Shown here: positions 1 to 6,353 of the stretch, in pieces | How positions within the stretch are numbered: position 1 is the first letter of the stretch | Layout: the number at the start of each line of letters is the position of its first letter | Source of the DNA: a virus | Direction: 5' to 3' (one strand) | Length of the DNA stretch: 29,552 nucleotides | IMG/VR virus record: IMGVR_UViG_3300013005_001883 | Coordinates: 1 to 29,552 of that record | Translations under genes and position numbers: made by a program | Notes under the pieces: model-generated | Told to the model about the DNA's origin: nothing | Database searches by the model: none | What the model saw: only the letters and a program-made list of their open reading frames with translations

Positions 1-594
1 GACGTAAGCATCTATTCTCCGCCTACATATCAGATGGGGAATGGGTATACTGCGAATAGACCGATAACGCATGTCGCGTTAACTGATTATCCTGTCGTAC
101 CCGGCCTCGATCCTTTTGAGACGTTGGCCGCTTCGCTTAAAGAGGTGATGGAGATGTCAATCAAAGACTTAGCTGCGAAGCTGAGCATGTCGATCCCAGC
201 TGAAGTTACCGATGATGACGCGATCTCTGAGCTCATCGTCGCCGAGGTAACAAAGCTCAGGTCCGCGGCCGCAGATGCGACCAAGCCGAACGATAAGACC
301 GCGGCTATGGAAGCGTCGATGACCAAGATGATGAAGGAACTTCGCTCTACCAAGATCGATGCACTCGTATTGGACTGCAAACTGACTCCTGCTGAGGCTA
401 CTCAGTGGAAGAAGACGTACTCTGAACCTACCACGGTTAGCTTCAGCGTCAATGACGGTTTTGACTCAGCGTTCTCTCTCGCGGCTCAACGGACTCCGAT
501 CGCTAAACTAGGCGAGAAGACCGCGTCGCAGTACAATTTCGATCCCGAAACCAATCCTCTGATGAAAGACGCAAAGCGTCGGGCTGGAGCGTAA
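1..594 (+). CDS. Prohead protease/scaffold protein, C-terminal part (partial at window edge)
   Basis: The reading frame is open to the left edge of the window, so the 5' end is missing. An ATG at 34 is in frame, but the eleven residues before it (DVSIYSPPTYQ) read through without a stop. The visible part has the segment ITHVALTDYPVVPGLDPF, typical of the end of the catalytic domain of Mu-type phage head maturation proteases. An alpha-helical, Lys/Glu/Ala-rich region follows (about residues 30-130 from the ATG), as expected for a scaffold fused to the protease. The catalytic residues lie outside the window. Decoration and major capsid genes follow directly, the usual order. Inference: it cleaves head proteins during capsid maturation. 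A separate scaffold protein is the main alternative. Confidence 0.6.
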   Translation, partial: DVSIYSPPTYQMGNGYTANRPITHVALTDYPVVPGLDPFETLAASLKEVMEMSIKDLAAKLSMSIPAEVTDDDAISELIVAEVTKLRSAAADATKPNDKTAAMEASMTKMMKELRSTKIDALVLDCKLTPAEATQWKKTYSEPTTVSFSVNDGFDSAFSLAAQRTPIAKLGEKTASQYNFDPETNPLMKDAKRRAGA

Positions 595-597
595 CAC

Positions 598-1032
598 GTG
601 CCAAGCACAACACAAAAAGCTAACATCGGCGACCTCATGATGAGCGAATATCATGAGTCGTACAACTTCGAAGCGCTGTTCCTGGCAGCCGCCGTTACGG
701 TGCCGGTGAATGCGGAAGTCCTCGGGTACCCAGTAGTGGTGTCTGGCACGACCGCCACCATCCAAACTGCGGCCCAGGTCACTGCGTTCACCGCTGCGTC
801 ATCGTGCAATGTCATTGCCGACGACACGCCAGCTGTCGCCGCATTTTCAGCGGTGGCTTCAACAGTCAAGTACCGCGTCTTGCGACGTGGCCCCGCCATC
901 GTTCATCGTTCAGGTCTCAGGACGGCTGATCCCGCAGCAGCCAACTACGATATGACCAAGTTCATCGCTGCGCTTCTCGTCGCCGGCATCGTTGTTGTCA
1001 ACGAAACCGGTCTGACCGCCACGATCTCTTAA
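598..1032 (+). CDS. Probable head decoration protein
   Basis: 144 residues starting at a GTG, with GGAG about 10 bases upstream overlapping the end of the preceding gene; the next in-frame ATG lies inside the conserved-looking start of the protein. The protein is small, rich in Ala, Val and Thr and predicted beta-rich. It has an early segment (GDLMMSEYHESYNFEA) and a later LRRGPAIVHRSGL segment resembling lambda gpD-type capsid-stabilising proteins. It sits between the protease/scaffold and the major capsid gene, the standard place for a decoration protein. No catalytic motif is visible. The family call rests mainly on position and fold-like features. Confidence 0.6.
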   Translation: MPSTTQKANIGDLMMSEYHESYNFEALFLAAAVTVPVNAEVLGYPVVVSGTTATIQTAAQVTAFTAASSCNVIADDTPAVAAFSAVASTVKYRVLRRGPAIVHRSGLRTADPAAANYDMTKFIAALLVAGIVVVNETGLTATIS

Positions 1033-1042
1033 GGAGGCTGCT

Positions 1043-2032
1043 TTGCTTGACATCTTCACCGGTGACGCCTTTGGCGTCATCTCATTAACGAGCTCGATGG
1101 AGATTCTTCCTGTGATGCCAACTCGACTGAGCGAGTTGGGTCTCTTTTCCGAAGAGGGGGTTAGCACCACCACTGTCGGGATTGAGTTCAGGAACGGATC
1201 GCTGTCGCTCATTCCAACCCAACCTCGAGGCACGATGCCCGAGTACGGGCGTGACGAAAAGCGTATCGTACGCACGTTCGCCATTCCTCACATCCCGAAG
1301 AACGGGTCCATCAAAGCTGAAGAGGTTCAAAACCTCCGAGCCTTTGGTAGCAATGATTCAACCCAAGCCGTAGCTGCGGTCGTGAACACCAAGCTAACTG
1401 GGTTGAAGCAAGACCACGAGTTCACCGCTGAATGGCACAAGATGGGTGCGCTTCGAGGTGTACTGTTGGACGCTGACGGCACAACCGTCATCTACAACAT
1501 CTTCAACGAGTTTGGCATCAGCGAGACTAACGTCAACTTTCCAATGGCGACCGCTAACGGTGTAGCAACTGCCGCACGCACCGTAGGTCGTAATATGCGA
1601 ACGGCGTTGGGCCAGTTGACGTACCGATCGCTTCGCGCACTCTGCAGCCCGTCGTTCTTTGAATCATTCATCAACAGCGTGGATGTGAAAGCAGCGTACG
1701 ATAAGTGGCAGGACGGTCAGTTCTTCCGTGATGAGCAGCGTAAAGGTTTCCTTTACCAAGGCATCTATTGGGAAGAGTTCGACGCTTCGGTCGGTGCGAC
1801 GCCGTACGTCCCGGTGAACAACTGTCGGTTCATTGCTGAAGGCGTACCTGGTCTCTTTAAGCGGTACAATGCGCCCGCTGACTTTATGGAGACCGTGAAC
1901 ACTGTCGGCAAGGCGTACTACGCGAAGCAAGAACCTCAGCGCTTTGGCAAGGGTGTAGACCTTCACACCCAGTCAAACCCGCTTCACATCTGCGTACGAC
2001 CGCAGACACTCATCCGAGGCACTGCAACCTAA
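1043..2032 (+). CDS. Major capsid protein, phage capsid E family
   Basis: 329 residues, close to the usual length of lambda gpE-like capsid proteins. The N-terminus (about 1-75) has the family pattern: DIFTGDAFGVISLTSSME, then TRLSELGLFSEEGVSTTTV, IEFRNGSLSLIPTQPRG. The central HEFTAEWHKMGALRG and the C-terminal part with YYAKQEP and LHTQSNPLHICVRPQTLIR, where the family often has 'E.QS.PL.', also fit. The start codon is TTG, only 5 bases after a perfect AAGGAGG (1031-1037), and no better ATG exists nearby. The protein forms the icosahedral head shell. The gene follows the decoration protein and precedes head-tail completion genes. Confidence 0.9.
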   Translation: MLDIFTGDAFGVISLTSSMEILPVMPTRLSELGLFSEEGVSTTTVGIEFRNGSLSLIPTQPRGTMPEYGRDEKRIVRTFAIPHIPKNGSIKAEEVQNLRAFGSNDSTQAVAAVVNTKLTGLKQDHEFTAEWHKMGALRGVLLDADGTTVIYNIFNEFGISETNVNFPMATANGVATAARTVGRNMRTALGQLTYRSLRALCSPSFFESFINSVDVKAAYDKWQDGQFFRDEQRKGFLYQGIYWEEFDASVGATPYVPVNNCRFIAEGVPGLFKRYNAPADFMETVNTVGKAYYAKQEPQRFGKGVDLHTQSNPLHICVRPQTLIRGTAT

Positions 2033-2033
2033 G

Positions 2034-2543
2034 ATGATTGAGACGAATGTCACAATCTCACTAGACAAGCTTAAGCTGTGGCGGAAGTCAATTCGGTCAC
2101 AGCTTAAGCAGTCTTCTGCCGGCCCTCTTACTGATGTCTTTAAACAGTGGGCCGTACGCTACCGTTCTTTCGCGCAAGAACGGTTTGATCGAGCAAGTAA
2201 GGGCGATGGTACGTGGGAGCCGCTGTCTCCATCTACGATAGCTCGCCGTAGAAAAGGCTCGTCGACAATTCTTCGCGACACGGGCACGTTGTTCGCGGCA
2301 CTAGCACCGATGTGGGCTGCGCAACCTGGCAGCATCAACGAACTCATAGACGGCGGTGTGAGAGTAGGCTTTGGAGGCTCGGCGTCTCACCCTGAAGGCT
2401 TCGCAACTATCGCACAGATCGCCAGCTACCATCAAACTGGCGGTGGTCGGCTACCTAAGCGTGAGATTATCGTACAACCAACGTCAGCTGTAATAAGCGC
2501 GTTTGCATCTGATCTTGAAAGGGCTCTAAAGAATGCTGAATGA
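2034..2543 (+). CDS. Head-tail completion protein, Mu gpG-like virion morphogenesis family
   Basis: 169 residues, starting one base after the capsid gene stop. The conserved core reads GDGTWEPLSPSTIARRRKGS, then TILRDTGTLFAAL, and later IASYHQTGGGRLPKREII. This is the pattern of the phage virion morphogenesis / tail completion family (Mu gpG, P2 gpS): a 'W.PLS..T...R' motif, 'L..TG.L', and a 'H..G.....P.R' motif. These proteins join head and tail or finish the tail end. The 3' end overlaps the next gene by 11 bases, suggesting translational coupling. Confidence 0.8.
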   Translation: MIETNVTISLDKLKLWRKSIRSQLKQSSAGPLTDVFKQWAVRYRSFAQERFDRASKGDGTWEPLSPSTIARRRKGSSTILRDTGTLFAALAPMWAAQPGSINELIDGGVRVGFGGSASHPEGFATIAQIASYHQTGGGRLPKREIIVQPTSAVISAFASDLERALKNAE

Positions 2544-3027
2544 AATCTACAACTTCATATTCAATCAGTTAAAGCGCACTGCACCGGACTTCATACGGGA
2601 TGGCAACATGCAAGCGATGACTGAGTCGGACTTCTCAGCCAAAAGAGCAGTGTCAACGTCTGACTTCCCTGAGATACAGATGGGGCTCGTTCGCGTAGTA
2701 GGCCCCCTGTCGTCTACGTCCTCACACTCTAAGTATGAACTCGAGTACGACATAAGCGTAGCGAGTGGTGACTTGACGCAAGAGCGTATTAACGACATAA
2801 TGTGGTGGCTCATGACCCGTGTTCAGTACCTCAACATGAATAGGGGTATATTCGACTATAAGAGTTCCCAGCCTATTACGTCCGTTACGTTTTCGGATAG
2901 CGTGGTAGGGCTAAAGGTAGAAGAAAAGATGCGAAGTATCGTCGGCTTTTCTTCAGTGTCTAAGATAAGGGTTTTAGTCAATGTACCGCATCATCTGTTC
3001 ATTCCTACTAATTGTGACAATGTGTAA
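2533..3027 (+). CDS. Probable tail terminator or neck protein
   Basis: 164 residues, no family motif that I recognise with confidence. The protein starts with a helix, has a beta-rich centre (VRVVGPLSSTSSHSKYELEYDISVAS is the kind of segment seen in minor tail or terminator proteins, shown here at about residues 54-80), and a C-terminal beta segment. It lies directly after the gpG-like gene and before the exported proteins. In many phages this slot holds the tail terminator that stops tube polymerisation. The call is therefore from position and size. It overlaps the upstream gene by 11 and the downstream gene by 47 bases. Confidence 0.45.
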   Translation: MLNEIYNFIFNQLKRTAPDFIRDGNMQAMTESDFSAKRAVSTSDFPEIQMGLVRVVGPLSSTSSHSKYELEYDISVASGDLTQERINDIMWWLMTRVQYLNMNRGIFDYKSSQPITSVTFSDSVVGLKVEEKMRSIVGFSSVSKIRVLVNVPHHLFIPTNCDNV

Positions 3028-3376
3028 CGGCGTCTTCGCGCAGGACAAGCCACCGCCCGAAAAGAAGTCGCCTGTCGTATTTCAAGACGAAGCAACACCG
3101 CAGTCACTCACGTCGTTTCGTCGCTCGCTGGTTCGAGCCGCTGAAGAAGCCCATGATTCCGGCGAGATCACGCGTGGAGAGCTGTTCAAGATCCGCATCT
3201 CGTCCCTCAGCCGCCCAGTTTTGAGGCAGATGCAACAAGCAGTTGCTGAACAGGCTGTACACGAAGGCAAAATCGTCGCAGGCTCACCGATGAGCGCAGT
3301 GAACTGGGACAACCTGCTCCAGTTTATTAAAGAGTTGCTACCAATCATCCTCGAAATCGTCAAGATGTTCTCCTAA
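2981..3376 (+). CDS. Small exported protein of unknown function with Sec signal peptide
   Basis: 131 residues. Residues 1-21 are a clear signal peptide: positive start (MYR), hydrophobic stretch (IICSFLLIVTM), then VFAQ, with likely cleavage after Ala20. The mature part is charged. A basic/Glu-rich helical region (about 45-95) precedes an amphipathic to hydrophobic C-terminal helix (LLQFIKELLPIILEIVKMF). There is no lipobox, so a classical o-spanin is not supported. It starts 47 bases inside the end of the previous gene. With the next exported protein, peptidase and holin candidate it may belong to a lysis or envelope-acting block. Function unknown. Confidence 0.7.
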   Translation: MYRIICSFLLIVTMCNGVFAQDKPPPEKKSPVVFQDEATPQSLTSFRRSLVRAAEEAHDSGEITRGELFKIRISSLSRPVLRQMQQAVAEQAVHEGKIVAGSPMSAVNWDNLLQFIKELLPIILEIVKMFS

Positions 3377-3377
3377 C

Positions 3378-4076
3378 ATGCGATCACTGCTCCTATTATT
3401 AACTTTGACGTCGTCGGCATTTGCACAGATCGAGACCTCCGTCTCGAAAGTGAAAGTGTTCGACGGCGTCGTTGGTGCTCGACCCGTCGGAAGTCTCCTC
3501 TTCATTGACGCTGTTAGCGAGCCTAAGCTTATTGATGCCGCCATCATTAAGATCGTAACCCCTGCAAAGTTTGTTAGGGTTCGCGCAAGATTCAAAGGTA
3601 CATTTGACCTCATGCCCTTACAGAAGATAAGTGAGACCGAGCATGCGCTCATTGGGCAAGGTCGTTTCGCTGTTGAGATCACGACGTTCGACCCTACGAT
3701 GGGGATTGATGATGCCGTTGTTGATGTGGAACTGCAAGAGCTGGAACCAGATCTTCCTGACAGTGGTAAGTTTGATGGCATTGCAGCTCGCGTTAGGTCT
3801 TGGTCGAAAGGCTTACCGAAAAATAAGGAGCTAGCGGCTTGCTATGCGGACGCGTCACGTCGTTTACTAGAAGAGCCCGCAATGACAATCAACATCGCGG
3901 CTGATCAAATAGTCGTCTGTAGAAACAAAGTGCTGCAAAATGGCATCCAGGGCTATACAAAGTTCATTGAGGAGCTAAACTCGGATCTTAAATCCCGTTG
4001 GAGTTCCGCCCCGTTCACCAAAACGCTAATGTCGGAATACTACCAAGAAGTTTCAAGAGGCCTGTCTAATGAATAA
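3378..4076 (+). CDS. Exported protein of unknown function with Sec signal peptide
   Basis: 232 residues. Residues 1-17 (MRSLLLLLTLTSSAFAQ) form a textbook Sec signal peptide with cleavage at AFA|Q. The mature region is beta-rich up to about residue 130 and then alpha-helical; it has a single conserved-looking cysteine pair region (AACYADASRR and VVCRNK). I do not recognise a family. It starts two bases after the stop of the other exported protein and overlaps the peptidase gene by 8 bases, so the three are probably co-translated. A periplasmic or envelope role during lysis or superinfection control is possible but unproven. Confidence 0.75.
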   Translation: MRSLLLLLTLTSSAFAQIETSVSKVKVFDGVVGARPVGSLLFIDAVSEPKLIDAAIIKIVTPAKFVRVRARFKGTFDLMPLQKISETEHALIGQGRFAVEITTFDPTMGIDDAVVDVELQELEPDLPDSGKFDGIAARVRSWSKGLPKNKELAACYADASRRLLEEPAMTINIAADQIVVCRNKVLQNGIQGYTKFIEELNSDLKSRWSSAPFTKTLMSEYYQEVSRGLSNE

Positions 4077-5082
4077 CTTTCAAGGCTGGGGTCCACCGGA
4101 CAATACATCTGTTGAAGACAGACTCACGCACGAGCGTCGAGGCTTCGATCGTCTGTACAGCGACATGCCTGTGTTAGCTGGAAAACGATCTGGAGCGCCG
4201 TTAACGAACCTAATGACTGAAAGATGGGAGCAGTTTCAGTCAGGCAAAGGGAGAGGTGCTGGTTCGTTCGACTTGACGCTCGTGCAGGAGTTTACTTGGG
4301 GCAAGGGCTTTGACTGGCTGCCTCAGATCATTGGGAGCTGCGTTGCTAGCAACACACTCCGTCCTTGGGTGACTCGATCCTGCTACCAGATCGGTATGCG
4401 GGGTGATGGGAGCGAGTTTCTTGGACGAAATGAATTCTCACCATTCAACTTATCATTCTATGCGCCGTTCTCATACGGTGAGGCACGCCGTCGGGCTAAC
4501 ATGAAAGGCGCAACATCGCGCGATGACGGGTTGTACTGCGAGGCTATGTACAACTCTCTCACAAAATGTGGAGTGCTACCGTGCAGCACGCCTGTGCTCA
4601 TTGATTTACTTAAGAGACTTAACGTCGCTGGCGAGCGTGACTTCCCAGAGCCTCAGAATGCTCAAGTGTACCGCCAGTTTGGCAACTGGCAGCATCTCGA
4701 TGAGCTGATCAAGTATTGCGACTTCAGGCTGCTTGAAACTCAAACACTAACAACTGCCGACGAGCTGTTAGCCGCGGGCAAAGAGTTTAAGCCCGCGTCT
4801 GTATGTAGCCCTGTCGCAATTCGTAAGATCGGGACGCATAAAGACGGTTTCGACATTCACGCCCGGGACCCTAACAACACGTGGATGCACTGCATGAGTT
4901 TCCAAGGATTCGTCTTGTCATCAGACGGCAAGGTGTTTCAGAAACTTTGCAACAAGTCATGGGGCCCTGAACGCGTATACAACGTACCCATCGAAGAAGT
5001 CGATGCCTGGTTCAAGCGTAAGATTCTTACCGTCCAGACCATCGGCGAAATCGATCTTCCCAAGTCAGTACCATTCACTTAA
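4069..5082 (+). CDS. Papain-like (C1 family) cysteine peptidase
   Basis: 337 residues. The order and spacing of motifs match the papain fold. A candidate oxyanion Gln86 precedes Cys91 in PQIIGSCVASN, His274 lies in TWMHCMSFQGF, and Asn295 lies in LCNKSWGP, the N-x-SWG signature of C1 peptidases. The Gln-Cys spacing is one residue shorter than in papain. No signal peptide or membrane segment is seen, so if it acts on the envelope it needs the neighbouring holin or the virion for delivery. It overlaps the upstream exported protein by 8 bases and the holin candidate by one (TAATG). Known C1 peptidases cut peptide bonds; use as an endolysin or virion peptidase is inference. Confidence 0.75.
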   Translation: MNNFQGWGPPDNTSVEDRLTHERRGFDRLYSDMPVLAGKRSGAPLTNLMTERWEQFQSGKGRGAGSFDLTLVQEFTWGKGFDWLPQIIGSCVASNTLRPWVTRSCYQIGMRGDGSEFLGRNEFSPFNLSFYAPFSYGEARRRANMKGATSRDDGLYCEAMYNSLTKCGVLPCSTPVLIDLLKRLNVAGERDFPEPQNAQVYRQFGNWQHLDELIKYCDFRLLETQTLTTADELLAAGKEFKPASVCSPVAIRKIGTHKDGFDIHARDPNNTWMHCMSFQGFVLSSDGKVFQKLCNKSWGPERVYNVPIEEVDAWFKRKILTVQTIGEIDLPKSVPFT

Positions 5083-5411
5083 TGGAGACCGTGGTGGATG
5101 TTAGAACAGGAGTTATCTTCTATGCCACAGTGTGGCTCATCGGGTTCACGACCGCATTTGTTCGCGTATTGCGCGATGACGATTATAAATCTCTTGTGCA
5201 CTGCATTAGTGTCAGTAGTGCATCTGGATTTTTCTGCTTCGCAGTCATTAGCATTACTGGCGATGATAACGTTAATGATATCAGTAGAAACTGGTATTGG
5301 CTGGGTGTTGCAGCACTTATGGGTTTAGCTGTTAAAGAGCAAGATGCGATCGCTCGAGCATTGCTCTCTAAGATCTTAAAGGTGTTTACCGATGACGACA
5401 TTAGGCCCTAA
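5082..5411 (+). CDS. Holin candidate with three membrane helices
   Basis: 109 residues. Hydrophobic segments at about 9-29, 40-58 and 70-84 suggest three membrane spans, with short charged loops (RVLRDDDYK and TGDDNVNDISRN). The C-terminal tail KEQDAIARALLSKILKVFTDDDIRP is charged and helical. This size and topology suit phage holins. Its start overlaps the stop of the papain-like peptidase (TAATG), the expected pairing of a lysis enzyme and its membrane pore. The first Met codons at 5082 and 5098 lie close together, and I chose 5082 because of the coupling. Holin assignment rests on topology and context only. Confidence 0.55.
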   Translation: METVVDVRTGVIFYATVWLIGFTTAFVRVLRDDDYKSLVHCISVSSASGFFCFAVISITGDDNVNDISRNWYWLGVAALMGLAVKEQDAIARALLSKILKVFTDDDIRP

Positions 5412-5757
5412 GCCAAAACGCGTAGACATATACGTTACCCGTGGCCTAACGTGGGCTAAGGGCCTACGCATTAGTCTTGAGAACGGTACGTATCTTGACC
5501 TTACAGGTCACGCGTTTGTCGGTGGCATCCGCAAGACAGCTTCATCGCCTTCGTTCTATCAATTCTCATTCTCACAGTTGTCGGCCACTACATTCAAGTG
5601 GGAACTACTTAGCAGCGTGTCAAGCTCGATGCCTGTAGGCTGCAATGAGTCCGATCCTGCTTCGAAGTACGTGTACGACATCATCTGGACTCGCCCAGGG
5701 AACGATCCCGTGTGCATCATGAAAGGCGTGGTTACACTTAACCCGAAGGTGACATGA
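5392..5757 (+). CDS. Small tail or baseplate-associated protein
   Basis: 121 residues, beta-rich, no membrane segment. It has the pattern VDIYVTRGLTWAKGLRISLENGTYLDLTGH within about residues 11-40. A 'G.TW...L.......DLTG..F...IR' layout recurs in small phage proteins encoded next to tail fibre genes. An AAAGG Shine-Dalgarno precedes the ATG, and the gene overlaps the holin candidate by 20 bases. It ends in an ATGA overlap with the next gene. I do not know its exact function; a structural or assembly role in the distal tail is the best guess. Confidence 0.5.
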   Translation: MTTLGPKPKRVDIYVTRGLTWAKGLRISLENGTYLDLTGHAFVGGIRKTASSPSFYQFSFSQLSATTFKWELLSSVSSSMPVGCNESDPASKYVYDIIWTRPGNDPVCIMKGVVTLNPKVT

Positions 5758-6131
5758 GCGACGTACTTGATGTACACATTATCGACGACTATGATGTTAT
5801 CGTAGAGCTGACTAATAGCGTCGTGTATGTTAGTTCGGCTTCAACCGGCGACTTCGTCAGCTATGCGCAAGAGCAGCAACTTACTTTGACGCAGCATCGT
5901 CAGGTACGTCGTAACCTTAACATGGGTTCAGCCCCGACATTGACTTATAACGTTAATGGGCGACTGACATCCATTGCGTATGCCGACGGTTCGTCTAAGA
6001 CATTCACGTACGACGTCAACAGTGTCTTAACTACGGTACAATTCACAGCCGGCTCACGAGTGTACACCAAGAGTTTATCGTACGCTGACGGGCGGCTTGC
6101 TAGTATCACAGAGACGATCATTGGAGTATAA
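5754..6131 (+). CDS. Small tail protein with RHS/YD-like repeats
   Basis: 125 residues. From about residue 63 on, the sequence shows three degenerate YD-type units: LTYNVNGRLTSIAYADGSSK, then TFTYDVNSVLTTV and LSYADGRLASIT. These resemble the 'Y(D/N)..G.L..I...DG' repeats of RHS/YD proteins and of short phage tail proteins that carry a few such units. The N-terminal 60 residues lack the repeat and may form the attachment domain. It begins with an ATGA overlap on the previous gene. A role in tail tip or host binding is plausible but inferred. Confidence 0.6.
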   Translation: MSDVLDVHIIDDYDVIVELTNSVVYVSSASTGDFVSYAQEQQLTLTQHRQVRRNLNMGSAPTLTYNVNGRLTSIAYADGSSKTFTYDVNSVLTTVQFTAGSRVYTKSLSYADGRLASITETIIGV

Positions 6132-6137
6132 TACGAT

Positions 6138-6353
6138 ATGGTAGACTCTACTCTCCCTGTTGTTCTTAACGTACTCGACGTGGTAATTGGCGCGCCCGAA
6201 TATGTCGTGGCGGTCCCGCTAGTGATCACGAGCCTTTTAGACTTCGTACAGTGCTGTAGACGTAACGAAGCAACTAAGCCAGACTGTGCCTTCTTGGGTG
6301 CCACTGTCTTGGGAATTGACCCTATGGAGATCGACAATGAAGTCAGCGGTTGA
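6138..6353 (+). CDS. Small hydrophobic protein of unknown function
   Basis: 71 residues beginning six bases after the preceding stop. A GGAG lies about 10 bases upstream of the ATG. The N-terminal half is hydrophobic (roughly residues 7-36, rich in Val and Leu), followed by a cysteine pair (CCRR) and an acidic tail. It might cross the membrane once, but the segment is interrupted by charged residues. Its 3' end overlaps the next gene by 17 bases, and the overlap contains the Shine-Dalgarno of that gene. It is short and unrecognised; I keep it because it fills the gap between two genes with a good ribosome binding site. Confidence 0.5.
   Translation: MVDSTLPVVLNVLDVVIGAPEYVVAVPLVITSLLDFVQCCRRNEATKPDCAFLGATVLGIDPMEIDNEVSG

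Noticed and set aside
548-565. GAAA followed by CTGATGA on the + strand, hammerhead-like
   Set aside because: No room for stems I and III between the boxes and it lies inside the scaffold coding region.
6286-6336. Longer N-terminus of the 715-residue tail protein
   Set aside because: No ribosome binding site, and it would lie deep within the preceding gene; ATG 6337 has GGAG at proper distance.
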